Positions 6,910 through 15,155 of a stretch of DNA of 52,545 bases are shown one piece after another. This DNA comes from JBBILO01 sp037444855 (GTDB lineage: Bacteria > Patescibacteriota > Microgenomatia > UBA1406 > GWC2-37-13). Position 1 is the stretch's first letter, and every line of letters starts with the position of its first letter. The notes beneath the pieces were generated by a model. The model worked only from the letters and a program-made list of their open reading frames with translations, was not told where the DNA came from and did not search any database. The translations under genes and the position numbers were made by a program. The stretch lies in assembly GCA_037444855.1 (NCBI GenBank), contig JBBILO010000006.1, positions 1 to 52,545 on the forward strand, written 5' to 3'.

Positions 6910-8976
6910 TTAATCAATTATAACCTCGATATTTTTTGAGAAACTAGGAAAATAATTATAAAAAATAGGTATTAAATTCTCCTCTTTAATAATTTGATAA
7001 TTGGTAACTTGATTTTTCAACAACACCTCTTTGAGACGATCCTTTTTTATAAAAATGATTTCCTTTTTTAATTTTTCTTTATCAATTTTTTTCATCATTC
7101 TTGCTTCGATAAAAAAATAAAAGGTTTTTAATCCGTCATCCTCTTCAACTTTCCTAAAAGAAGAGGTAATTGATTTTTCCTCCACGTGATAATTGCTAGG
7201 AATATCTTTTTGTACTTCTTTGACAAAAATTTCTTTTATTTGGTTTCTATCAAGAAAATACCTCGTAATATTAATTTTTGCCCTCAAAATTGTTTCTTTG
7301 GCTTCATCCCCAACTTCTTTTGAATAATTTTCATCGATCAACTTAACCTCAGTTAAAGGGCGTATTAAAATGAAATTTGTCTTCTCCTTTTCTTCAAAAT
7401 TCTTCTTACCTTCTTCAATAACCTGTTCACGCAATTTTTCTTTATCTGATTGAGAAAAAATTGTTACTTCTTTTTTATAACCGCCACTAATTGATTGGCT
7501 GCTTTTAGCAAAGAGTTCATTTTGAGAAAAATTTTTTAAGAGGAACACTGTTGCTTCTGGTTGATTTCCCTCTTCACCGATAATACTGGCGATAACCAAA
7601 CCTTTGTTTTTTCCAGGTTGAATAGGATTGCCTATCTGATTGCCGATATAACTCGCTGAAGCAATCATCACCTGATCTTTGAGGAAATAATCAACTCCTC
7701 TTACAGTCAAAACAGTACCAGGAGATAAAGTTTTTCTTTCAAATGTATAATTGTAAATTTCCACTTCACCTTGAGCTTTCTCTCCAATTTCTTTTTTCCC
7801 GGTGTTGACTATCTTTTTTTCGATTAATTTTTCGATCTGATCGCTCATTAGTTTTCCTTCGGTTTCATTAATGGTAATTTCTTTCTTCAAGTTTTCTTTT
7901 GGTAAAATCACTCTAATTACAATCCTGTGAAAGAAAAACTCATTAATCAAAATTAAAAATCCTAAAATTAACAACAGAAAAAAAAATAAAAATCTTTTTC
8001 GACTATTTTGAAAAAAGAAAACCAATCCCAATGACTTTTTGACAAATAATATGATCCTCTTATTCGCTTGACTCAAAAATTCTTTTATTAAATTATTTTT
8101 AGTTTGTAGCAAGCTATTTTCTTTATTTTGATAATTTTTTTGCGAAAGTAAGTCTCTTTTAATTTCTTTGATATCTTGATCAATTAAAAAACCAAAAATC
8201 TCACTCTTTTTTTCCTCTTGAACGACTTTTTTTCGAAAAAACTTTGCTATTAATTCACTCTGTAGGCAGTCAATAAGATATTTTTCAATTATATCTAAAG
8301 TAAGTATTTCAATTCTTGGAATGTGAATAAAACATTCCTCCTTATATAAGTAATTAGAAAGAGACTCTTTTTCTTTTGCTAAATTATCTCCATCAAAAAT
8401 AATTATTCTAATAGGTAATGGATAATATTCTTTAATGTCATAAATAATTTCACAAACATCAACAAGAAAATTATCAGTTTTTGATTGGACCCTTTCAAAA
8501 AGTTTTTTTCCAGCTTTTTTTAAAATAAAACGAAACTGAGTTTTTTCAATTTCAATAAATATTGCCGATAGAGGCAATCCATTTTCTTTTTCCTTTTGAT
8601 AAATAAATACCTGGGCGATTTCAATATAACCCATAGATTCAAACTCTAATTTTTCATTAATCTCTTTTAATTTATTGAAAAATAAATCTTTCAATTCTCC
8701 CCTTTCGTTGAAAAAGAAGCCACTTAAGAAATAGACTACTTCATTTATTTTGTGATAACCCTTTTTTTCAAAATAGGATAAAACTTGATCAATATCTTCT
8801 GGTAAATTTTCAAAGGCATTTGAATAAAAAAGAGATTGTTTATCAATTAATTGAAATTTATCTTGGCTTTTTTTTATTAACATCACCTCTCCTTTTTCCT
8901 CTCGTAAAACGATTCCTAAAATAATTTCTTCATTTAGACTATCCTTTTTTTTATTAAAAATATTAAACCAGTTCAT
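6910..8976 (-). CDS. membrane protein with actin-like N-terminal domain and baseplate-J/gp47-like C-terminal domain
   Basis: This 688-residue protein has a predicted cytoplasmic part (1-325), one strong membrane segment (about 328-349) and an outer part (350-688). The N-terminal part has the layout of a divergent actin/PilM-like fold: EEIILGIVLREEKGEVML as a phosphate-1-like hairpin, FIEIEKTQFRFILKK as a second, and IRIIIFDGDN resembling the adenosine loop. Nucleotide binding is unproven. Residues about 395-500 resemble the baseplate J/gp47-like domain common in candidate-phyla surface proteins, with AQGEVEIYNYTFERKTLSPG and a repeated GNQIGN pattern. It sits 3 bases after the solute-binding gene and 11 before the sortase. 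It may couple internal state to a surface structure; this is inference. Confidence 0.65.
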   Translation of the reverse strand: MNWFNIFNKKKDSLNEEIILGIVLREEKGEVMLIKKSQDKFQLIDKQSLFYSNAFENLPEDIDQVLSYFEKKGYHKINEVVYFLSGFFFNERGELKDLFFNKLKEINEKLEFESMGYIEIAQVFIYQKEKENGLPLSAIFIEIEKTQFRFILKKAGKKLFERVQSKTDNFLVDVCEIIYDIKEYYPLPIRIIIFDGDNLAKEKESLSNYLYKEECFIHIPRIEILTLDIIEKYLIDCLQSELIAKFFRKKVVQEEKKSEIFGFLIDQDIKEIKRDLLSQKNYQNKENSLLQTKNNLIKEFLSQANKRIILFVKKSLGLVFFFQNSRKRFLFFFLLLILGFLILINEFFFHRIVIRVILPKENLKKEITINETEGKLMSDQIEKLIEKKIVNTGKKEIGEKAQGEVEIYNYTFERKTLSPGTVLTVRGVDYFLKDQVMIASASYIGNQIGNPIQPGKNKGLVIASIIGEEGNQPEATVFLLKNFSQNELFAKSSQSISGGYKKEVTIFSQSDKEKLREQVIEEGKKNFEEKEKTNFILIRPLTEVKLIDENYSKEVGDEAKETILRAKINITRYFLDRNQIKEIFVKEVQKDIPSNYHVEEKSITSSFRKVEEDDGLKTFYFFIEARMMKKIDKEKLKKEIIFIKKDRLKEVLLKNQVTNYQIIKEENLIPIFYNYFPSFSKNIEVIID

Positions 8977-8979
8977 AAT

Positions 8980-10458
8980 TTATAACTCAAATTTTGATAA
9001 AACTTGATTAACGCCTTGATTAGCCACTCTCATCGCTTCCTCATAAGAAACTCCTTCAGCAGTTGAGTTAATGGCATTTTCTAAATATTTAATTATTTCA
9101 TCATTTAAACCATTGTCAAATGTCCTTGAAATTAAAGGAAGAGATTTTAAGTCTTTGGCTTCGTTAATGATTCCTGATAAAAAATCGTTCTTAATTAATA
9201 AATCAGCCATATCGATTCGTGGATAAGGGCAGCCAAATAAACGAACTCGTGCTTGATTGGCGTATAGTTTAGATAAGTTTTCTTTTTCAGCCAAATATTT
9301 TAAAAATTTCCATGCTTCTAATTGATTTTTACTTTTAATCGATACCCCTTCTGCCCAATAATTAGCAATTGAAATTAACTTCGATCCAGGAACAGCTGGA
9401 ACTGGAGCAGTTCTTAAATCTATCTCTGGATTGGCAGCTTTAATAACTAATATTTCCCAAGTTGGTGCCAGAATCATTGCCACTTTTTCTTGAATAAAAG
9501 CGGTAATTGAATTTGGCATTGTTTCATCCCAAAAATTATTTGGAGGTTCCGCAAATTTTCTGTACGCTTTTAAAGCATCAATTGCTTCTGGACTATCTAA
9601 CTTTTTTAGTTCGGCCCCATTTTGAAGAAGAAATAAACCTAAAATATCCGAAAAATGCTCAATATTATTGGCTGTCCCCAAAGCAATTCCTGAGGTAATA
9701 ATTCTTCCCTCTTGATCCTTAACAGTTAATTGAGAAGCGACATCTAAAAGCTCGTCCCAGTTGCTTGGAACAATTTGAATTCCCGCTTTGTTAAATAAAT
9801 TTTTATTGTAAATTAATACCAATCCATCAATGTATAAAGGTATTCCATAATAAAATTTACCGACTTTTAAATCATTAGTAAAAATAGGATAAAAATTTTT
9901 TTCAAAATCTAAAGCTGATATTATCATGTCAGGTACTGGAGCAACTATTTGTTTAATTTCTGGCAGCCAAGTATTGTGAAAGCGAAAAATGTCTGGACCA
10001 CGACCATCATTTATTCTTGCAATTAATTTTTCACGATAATCTTGAATCGATTTTTTTTCATAAATAATTTTTATATTTTTATTTTTTCTCTGATATTCCT
10101 CGATTAAAGGCTTCATCACTTCCTCTCCATCCCACAATCCCCAATAGGTTAACAATACTTCTTTATTGCTTGACTTTTTTCCAAATAAAAAAAAGAAAAT
10201 AAGAAAAAAAAAGATAACAAAAATAACCACCCCTCCGATAAAAAAAATTGAATAATTGGTCGAGGTATCAGTGGTAATTGGTAATGAATCTTGGGTTTGA
10301 AGAGGAATCTCAGCTAAATCTGGAGGCAATTCTTCTGGCTGCAAATTATCAGCTTGGGCATTACTAGTAAACTCCAAAGAAGTCCCGCTATTTTCTTTTT
10401 TAGATTCGGAGTGATCAATTTTAAATTGATTTTTTTCTTCTAATTCGTTATTATCCAT
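8980..10458 (-). CDS. membrane-anchored family 1 extracellular solute-binding protein
   Basis: About 492 residues. A charged, acidic N-terminus of roughly 65 residues precedes one membrane segment (about 68-92), then a periplasmic-binding-protein fold of the sugar-binding family 1 type. Diagnostic stretches are LLTYWGLWDGEEVMKPLIEEY, DGRGPDIFRFHNTWLPEI and YGIPLYIDGLVLIYNKNLF, then PSNWDELLDVASQLT. There is no lipobox; anchoring is by the transmembrane helix. No ABC permease or ATPase lies nearby. I start it at the ATG 10456-10458; a longer frame would cross the divergent VanW start. It heads the surface module with the gp47-like, sortase and PBP genes. Transport versus adhesion or scavenging cannot be decided here. 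Confidence 0.88.
   Translation of the reverse strand: MDNNELEEKNQFKIDHSESKKENSGTSLEFTSNAQADNLQPEELPPDLAEIPLQTQDSLPITTDTSTNYSIFFIGGVVIFVIFFFLIFFFLFGKKSSNKEVLLTYWGLWDGEEVMKPLIEEYQRKNKNIKIIYEKKSIQDYREKLIARINDGRGPDIFRFHNTWLPEIKQIVAPVPDMIISALDFEKNFYPIFTNDLKVGKFYYGIPLYIDGLVLIYNKNLFNKAGIQIVPSNWDELLDVASQLTVKDQEGRIITSGIALGTANNIEHFSDILGLFLLQNGAELKKLDSPEAIDALKAYRKFAEPPNNFWDETMPNSITAFIQEKVAMILAPTWEILVIKAANPEIDLRTAPVPAVPGSKLISIANYWAEGVSIKSKNQLEAWKFLKYLAEKENLSKLYANQARVRLFGCPYPRIDMADLLIKNDFLSGIINEAKDLKSLPLISRTFDNGLNDEIIKYLENAINSTAEGVSYEEAMRVANQGVNQVLSKFEL
10426..10454 (+). promoter_or_regulatory. promoter of the VanW gene
   Basis: TTGATT (10426-10431), a 17-base spacer and TATTAT (10449-10454) lead to the ATG at 10467, leaving 12 bases after the -10. 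It lies inside the first codons of the divergent solute-binding gene. Confidence 0.6.
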
Positions 10459-10466
10459 ATAAAAAA

Positions 10467-10475
10467 ATGATAACA
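10467..10475 (-). promoter_or_regulatory. extended -10 promoter of the solute-binding protein gene
   Basis: On the minus strand TGTTATCAT (TGn plus -10 TATCAT) ends 8 bases before the ATG at 10458. No convincing -35 is seen. It overlaps the first codons of the divergent VanW gene, so the two promoters interlock. Confidence 0.5.
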
Positions 10476-11849
10476 AAAAAATTACTTTTTTTAATGGCGA
10501 TTATTTTCATTTTCTTTATTCCCTCATATTGGGGTTATCTTCAATTAAAAACAATCGATTTAAGATACAAAAACAAAACCTTACCACTAATTTTTTTAAA
10601 TGAAATAGATATTGGTGAAAAAGGAAAAAAACAGCTAGAGCAAATTATTGATCAAAAAAATCTTCAGTTAGCAAAGAAAAAAATTGAAATTTTGGTTGAA
10701 AATCATCCGGTGGCGACGTTCTCTGGCCAAGAATTAAAAATTGTGCTTCCTAAAGAAACAGCTATTGAGCGAGCAATGAATTTGGGACGAGAAAAAAAAT
10801 GGCAACAAAGGTTTTCTACTCTCTTTAATATTTTTATTTTACAAAAACCGATACAACTAAACATCAAAATTTCTTATCAGAAATCAATAGTGACTCAATT
10901 GATTAACAAACTAGAGGAAACATACAACCAACCAGCTCGAAATGCCCTCTTTAAATTCGAAAATAACCGAGTAATTGCCTTTAGAGAAGAAGCTATCGGT
11001 CAAAAAATTATTATCGATGATTTACTGACAGCTTTAGATAAAGAAATTACCACTAATTCTCAGAAGAAAATTATTCATCTTCGTATCAAAAAAATTTACC
11101 CTGAGATTACCCTGAGCAAAACCAATAATTTTGGTATTGAAGAATTAATTGGCCAAGGGCAATCAAACTTTACGGGATCAAGTTTAGAACGGATCCATAA
11201 TATTAAACTGGCAGCCTCAAAAATTAATGGCGTCCTAATCCCTCCAAATCAAGTTTTTTCTTTTAATCAAATCCTCGGCGATATCTCTATGTCAGCTGGC
11301 TACATGAAATCTTATATCATTAAAGACGGGAAAACTATACTCGGCGACGGTGGTGGCGTTTGTCAAGTTTCAACAACCTTATTTAGAGCCACGCTTAACG
11401 CCGGTCTACCGATCATAGAAAGAGTAGCGCACGCATATAGAGTTCATTATTATGAAAATGACGAAAAACCAGGCTTTGATGCAACTGTTTTTGCCCCTTA
11501 TGTCGATTTTAAATTCAAAAATAATACTGAAAATTATATACTAATCCAAATAAACTTCGATGAAATAAAAAATTCGTTAACTATTTTATTGTATGGAAAA
11601 AAAGACGGAAGAAAAAGTTTGATCACAAACTATAAAATTTGGGAAATGACCCCACCTCCTGCCTCAAAATATCAAGAAGATCAAAGCCTAAAGAAAGGCG
11701 TTTTAAAACAAATAGAATGGCCCTCCTTCGGTACCAAAACCAGTTTCGTTTATCAGGTAATTAAGAATAATAAAGTTATTTTTAATAAAACATTTTTTTC
11801 CACCTATCAACCTTGGCCTGCTGTATTTTTAGTTGGCATCGCTGATTAA
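10467..11849 (+). CDS. VanW family surface protein
   Basis: This 460-residue protein has an N-terminal signal-anchor helix (about 5-23). A YoaR/peptidoglycan-binding-like region (about 30-210) precedes a VanW domain at about 215-380. The VanW signature is clear: SSLERIHNIKLAASKINGVL, then NQVFSFNQILGD, then DGGGVCQVSTTLFRATLNAG and RVAHAYRVHYY. VanW occurs in some vancomycin-resistance clusters but its biochemical role is not settled; surface or wall association is the usual inference. It is divergent from the solute-binding gene with 8 bases between start codons, and ends 3 bases before the convergent acyltransferase. Confidence 0.9.
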   Translation: MITKKLLFLMAIIFIFFIPSYWGYLQLKTIDLRYKNKTLPLIFLNEIDIGEKGKKQLEQIIDQKNLQLAKKKIEILVENHPVATFSGQELKIVLPKETAIERAMNLGREKKWQQRFSTLFNIFILQKPIQLNIKISYQKSIVTQLINKLEETYNQPARNALFKFENNRVIAFREEAIGQKIIIDDLLTALDKEITTNSQKKIIHLRIKKIYPEITLSKTNNFGIEELIGQGQSNFTGSSLERIHNIKLAASKINGVLIPPNQVFSFNQILGDISMSAGYMKSYIIKDGKTILGDGGGVCQVSTTLFRATLNAGLPIIERVAHAYRVHYYENDEKPGFDATVFAPYVDFKFKNNTENYILIQINFDEIKNSLTILLYGKKDGRKSLITNYKIWEMTPPPASKYQEDQSLKKGVLKQIEWPSFGTKTSFVYQVIKNNKVIFNKTFFSTYQPWPAVFLVGIAD

Positions 11850-11852
11850 AAT

Positions 11853-12332
11853 TTAACGAAACCAACTAGCCCGTCCCAATCTATATTTTGGTTTTTTCAA
11901 ACGACGCTCCCCAATGATTTTTGCTGGTACCCCACCAACTAGGCTAAAAGGCGCTACATCTTTTGTTACCACCGCTCCAGCACCAATAACTGCTCCTTTT
12001 CCAATTGTCACTCCAGGTAGAATAATCACTCTTGGACCAATAAAAACATAGTCCTCAATTATTACCGGCTGAACCACCGCCCTAAAATTTTCATCATTGA
12101 TGTCGTGCTCTGAATTATAAATCATCACCTCCGAAGCAATATCAACATGATTGCCAATAATCAATTTTGACCTTCCATCTAAAACTACTCCTTCTCCAAT
12201 AATTGTGTCTTCGCCAATCTCAATGTTTCTTGGATTGTAAAACCTAACGCCCATGTGAATTGTTGATCCTTTTCCAATTTTAATTCCTGATAGGCGATAA
12301 AAAAAACGACGGAAACGATGAAACGGTATCAA
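11853..12332 (-). CDS. hexapeptide-repeat (left-handed beta-helix) acyltransferase, 5' end frameshifted
   Basis: The readable frame gives 159 residues from a TTG codon at 12330-12332. It encodes a left-handed beta-helix O-acyltransferase of the maltose/colanic-acid acetyltransferase type. Imperfect hexapeptide repeats run through IEIGEDTIIGEGVVLDG and VFIGPRVIILPGVTIGKGA, with SEHDI carrying the likely catalytic His and the family end VGGVPAKIIGER. Such enzymes acetylate sugars of surface glycans. The TTG start is probably not the true one: the N-terminus continues in another frame up to an ATG at 12439 (see next feature). A single-base change in a run of seven T (12348-12354) breaks the gene. 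It is convergent with VanW. Confidence 0.85.
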   Translation of the reverse strand: MIPFHRFRRFFYRLSGIKIGKGSTIHMGVRFYNPRNIEIGEDTIIGEGVVLDGRSKLIIGNHVDIASEVMIYNSEHDINDENFRAVVQPVIIEDYVFIGPRVIILPGVTIGKGAVIGAGAVVTKDVAPFSLVGGVPAKIIGERRLKKPKYRLGRASWFR

Positions 12333-12439
12333 ACCAATTAAATGAAGAAAAAAATCGTTTTTATTCTAATAAACACTTTTTTCGCTAATTCATTCCATGT
12401 TAAAGACTGATTGTTTTTATCATGAAAAGGACTTTTCAT
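12333..12439 (-). pseudogene. out-of-frame 5' segment of the acyltransferase gene
   Basis: From the ATG at 12437-12439 the minus strand reads MKSPFHDKNNQSLTWNELAK and continues KVFIRIKTIFFFI before a stop. Adding one T to the T7 run at 12348-12354 joins this directly to LHLIGLIPFHRF of the downstream frame. The result is one protein of about 195 residues, the typical length for this acyltransferase group. Either the gene is off through slippage or mutation, or the assembly has a homopolymer error. Nothing else is recognised between 12440 and 12509. Confidence 0.75.
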
Positions 12440-12509
12440 CTATTCGTAAATTACTAAATTCCATTATTATTCTACTACAAGAATTTAAAATTAGCATTTT
12501 TTTCTTCTT

Positions 12510-12998
12510 TTATAAAACAAAAGATAGAAAAACAATGACTAACGAAAACAAAAACAAGAAAAGGAACTTTTGATAATTGCCACTTTCTGGAAGTAATTCT
12601 TTAGGTGCATTTGAGGAGGTGATTTTTTCATTTTCCGTTGGGGATAAATTCTTGGCTAAAATAATCTCAGTTGGTGTTGGTGTTAATTGATTTTCTTCTA
12701 ATATAAATTCCTTTGTTGATGTCGGAATCTGGTTTTCTTCTTCAGTTTGAAGGATTACCACAGGCGTTGGTTGATTGTCTTCTTCGTTAATATTTGACAC
12801 TGTGGGGGTTGGGGAAATCTGATTAAGAGTTAGCAGTTTGGAATAAGTTTTATTGGCTGCTTTTGTCTTAATACTGTTTGTTGTCGGTTGGTAATTGTTG
12901 TTACTGATGCCAAGTTGACGGCCAAGAAAAATGATTCCTGCCATCGAGGTAAAAATAATGACTAAAAAAAAGAGATGCAAAAAATTATTTTTTTTCAT
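12510..12998 (-). CDS. surface protein with Pro/Thr-rich stalk and LPESG sorting signal
   Basis: A 162-residue protein starting at the ATG 12996-12998, just after the upstream stop. It has an N-terminal membrane segment (about 7-26), a low-complexity region with PTPT and Glu/Gln-rich stretches (about 60-130), then LPESG at 136-140 followed by a hydrophobic segment to the C-terminus. This matches a sortase cell-wall sorting signal (LPxTG variant), fitting the sortase at 6176-6898. The usual basic tail is missing in this frame, but a tail reading YKRRKKC lies right after the stop in another frame. The stalk sequence suggests an extracellular spacer; no globular domain is recognised. Confidence 0.75.
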   Translation of the reverse strand: MKKNNFLHLFFLVIIFTSMAGIIFLGRQLGISNNNYQPTTNSIKTKAANKTYSKLLTLNQISPTPTVSNINEEDNQPTPVVILQTEEENQIPTSTKEFILEENQLTPTPTEIILAKNLSPTENEKITSSNAPKELLPESGNYQKFLFLFLFSLVIVFLSFVL

Positions 12999-12999
12999 A

Positions 13000-13659
13000 T
13001 TATTCACCCAGCCAGCCTTCAACAGTTGAATGTAATTGACCTTCAATTTTTAACTGAGTTTCATTGGTGGCAATTTTATAAAAACGATAATATACTTGTC
13101 GTTTTTCATCAAACTGATTAACTTCGTCCTCTAAAGACCAATAATCTTTATTAATTCTAATTCTGGCTTTATCAATTGTTGGATCGGAGACCGTTTTAAT
13201 CCCAATAATAATTTCTGCTCCTTGAGAAGTTTCTTTTAATCTCTCCTCATTTAGGAGTTCAAAATTTTTATTATAAATAATAATTCCTGGGGATTCGATT
13301 GTCTTGATAATTGGTTGCTTAGTTAAATTTGAATTATCGCCCTTTTTTTTCAGATTAGAAAATTCAACAAAAAAATTAACCACTAGAGCAATTGCAATAA
13401 AAGAAGTGATTATTAAAGCAATAATAATTCCAGTCCTTTTTGGTGTCTTAATTTGAACATTCTTTTTACCTTGAATCATTATTATTGAAGGATGAATTTT
13501 TTCCTTATTGGCATACTTTTCCTCAAATTGAGGAATTTGTGGTAATTTATTCTTTGACTTTTCCCTTTTGAATAAATAATACTCATAAATTAAAGCCACT
13601 AATGTCATCAAAAAAAATAAAAAGCTTATTTTATTTACTGACAATAAGAAATCAATCAT
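13000..13659 (-). CDS. two-pass membrane protein of unknown function
   Basis: I do not recognise the family. From the ATG at 13657-13659 it has 219 residues (a TTG at 13665 would add two). There is one membrane segment at about residues 8-28 and a second at about 78-100, separated by a basic cytoplasmic loop. An outer C-terminal domain of about 115 residues follows, rich in beta-prone stretches such as AEIIIGIKTVSD and RQVYYRFYKIA. It lies between the FN3 surface protein and the LPESG protein, in the order of the PilN/PilO-like genes. A role in surface-appendage assembly is inferred from context only. Confidence 0.75.
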   Translation of the reverse strand: MIDFLLSVNKISFLFFLMTLVALIYEYYLFKREKSKNKLPQIPQFEEKYANKEKIHPSIIMIQGKKNVQIKTPKRTGIIIALIITSFIAIALVVNFFVEFSNLKKKGDNSNLTKQPIIKTIESPGIIIYNKNFELLNEERLKETSQGAEIIIGIKTVSDPTIDKARIRINKDYWSLEDEVNQFDEKRQVYYRFYKIATNETQLKIEGQLHSTVEGWLGE

Positions 13660-13692
13660 AGACAACTTATATTAATTAAATAAAATTTTTTT

Positions 13693-14964
13693 TTATCTTG
13701 CAATAATTAAATAACCTCCAAGTAGAAAAAATATCAAAGATAAAAAAAGATAAGCATAAGAGAAATTATTACCACTACGATAAATAGTGGGAACTGGAGT
13801 TTGGGTAAAAAATTTTGTTGGAGTAGCCGTAGTCGCTTCCCTAGTTGGACTTATTGTTGGCGAAATTAATGTCGCCGAAGGTGTCGCCTCGCCCAAAACC
13901 TGCTCGCCAGATTTGGCAATAGTAAATTCTCGGATTTTTGCTAACTTTGTACTGAGCTCTTGACCTATGACCTCTAACTGATACTGACCAGGCTCTAAAT
14001 TAACCGGCAAATCAATACTCCAATTCCCCTTTTCATCGACTTTAGTCTTAAAAGAATAAATTGCTTTTCCTTTAATGGTGATATTAATATCTGTTTCTGG
14101 TATCCCGCTTCCCTTAATTAAAGGCTTAAATCCAGAAATGATCGCTTTATCTTTTGGGTAAAAAATTTCAAATCCATTTTTAAAGATTAAACGATTTGCT
14201 CGAGAAGAAAGAACTTCTCCTTCTGTTAAAAAGCGATAATTTTTTCCAATAATGATCGTTTCCTTTACCGGAGATAAATAATCGATTTTTCCTTCGATAA
14301 CGCTTTTTTTCTTATCTTCTGAATAAACTTCAATCTTAAGCTTCTCATTGTGATTGAACGACTGATTAGCTCTTTTTAAAATCACTAACCAATCTCCTTT
14401 TTCTTTGGTGTAGGTTATCGCTAATAAATCATTAATGTGATATAGAAAAACAACAGCATTAATTACTCCTTGATTTTTTGAATCAACAACTCTTCCATAA
14501 ATAGGCGGCGAAAGAAAAATTTTTTCCTTATTTCCACGTGTCTTAAAAAAAAATGGAAGTCCTTCTAAATCACCGAAAACGCCTTTTTCTGTAATTATCT
14601 TAAAATAATATTCCTTTTCCGGCTCAAGACCCCTTAGTAAAACAATATGAAAATTTCTAGGCTTTCTTTCTGAAGGAACTTCCCGATCATCAAAATAAAT
14701 TTTGTTTAATTGATTTTTTTTTTCACCTAAAAGAAGATGGCTTTTTTCTTTTTCACTTGTCTCCCAGAAAATAGTTGCTTGATTGTGAGTAATATTAGTA
14801 ACCTTTATTTGCCTTAGGGGATACGTTGTTGCTCTGGAAGAAATTGTTAAATAACTGCTATTGAGAAAAAAATTGAGAAAAATTATTACACTAATCAAAC
14901 ATAAAAGAAAAAACCAAATAGGAATTCTGAGATCTTTTTTTTTATAGAATTTATCGTAAATCAT
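13693..14964 (-). CDS. FN3-containing membrane-anchored surface protein
   Basis: This 423-residue protein has an N-terminal membrane segment (about 13-35), a fibronectin type III domain (about 50-143) with VTNITHNQATIFWETS and LEPEKEYYFKI, and a carboxypeptidase-regulatory-like beta-sandwich (about 150-230) with YGRVVDSKNQGVINAVVFLY. An Ig-like domain follows (about 260-345), then a Thr/Pro-rich stalk with repeated TPT, and a C-terminal membrane helix ending in Arg. The segment before the helix reads YRSGN, resembling the SGN of the LPESG protein but without LP. This is the build of an extracellular adhesin or pilus-associated protein. It overlaps the preceding small gene by ATGA. Confidence 0.8.
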   Translation of the reverse strand: MIYDKFYKKKDLRIPIWFFLLCLISVIIFLNFFLNSSYLTISSRATTYPLRQIKVTNITHNQATIFWETSEKEKSHLLLGEKKNQLNKIYFDDREVPSERKPRNFHIVLLRGLEPEKEYYFKIITEKGVFGDLEGLPFFFKTRGNKEKIFLSPPIYGRVVDSKNQGVINAVVFLYHINDLLAITYTKEKGDWLVILKRANQSFNHNEKLKIEVYSEDKKKSVIEGKIDYLSPVKETIIIGKNYRFLTEGEVLSSRANRLIFKNGFEIFYPKDKAIISGFKPLIKGSGIPETDINITIKGKAIYSFKTKVDEKGNWSIDLPVNLEPGQYQLEVIGQELSTKLAKIREFTIAKSGEQVLGEATPSATLISPTISPTREATTATPTKFFTQTPVPTIYRSGNNFSYAYLFLSLIFFLLGGYLIIAR

Positions 14965-15155
14965 TGTTTTTCCTTTTTTAATCTTTCAATTATTTGATAA
15001 TTAATTTCAGTTTTTATTCTTAAAATATTTTCATATTTTTTATCAATATTAGAATGCGTTTTTAGATTAACCAATTCAAAAATAACCCAACTAAAAACGG
15101 TAATAAATAGTGTGATTGAAAGAATTAGTATTTCCTTTCTGTCAATATTAATCAT
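14961..15155 (-). CDS. small single-pass membrane protein
   Basis: This 64-residue protein has an N-terminal membrane helix (about 9-30) and a charged, helical C-terminal half. No family is recognised. It overlaps both neighbours by 4 bases, so it is translationally coupled between the PilO-like and FN3 genes. Its size and position resemble small accessory subunits of type IV pilus assembly operons, which is inference only. Confidence 0.65.
   Translation of the reverse strand: MINIDRKEILILSITLFITVFSWVIFELVNLKTHSNIDKKYENILRIKTEINYQIIERLKKEKQ

Noticed and set aside
8980..10458. Lipoprotein anchoring of the solute-binding protein
   Set aside because: No lipobox cysteine follows a signal peptide; the hydrophobic segment is internal and preceded by a long charged tail.
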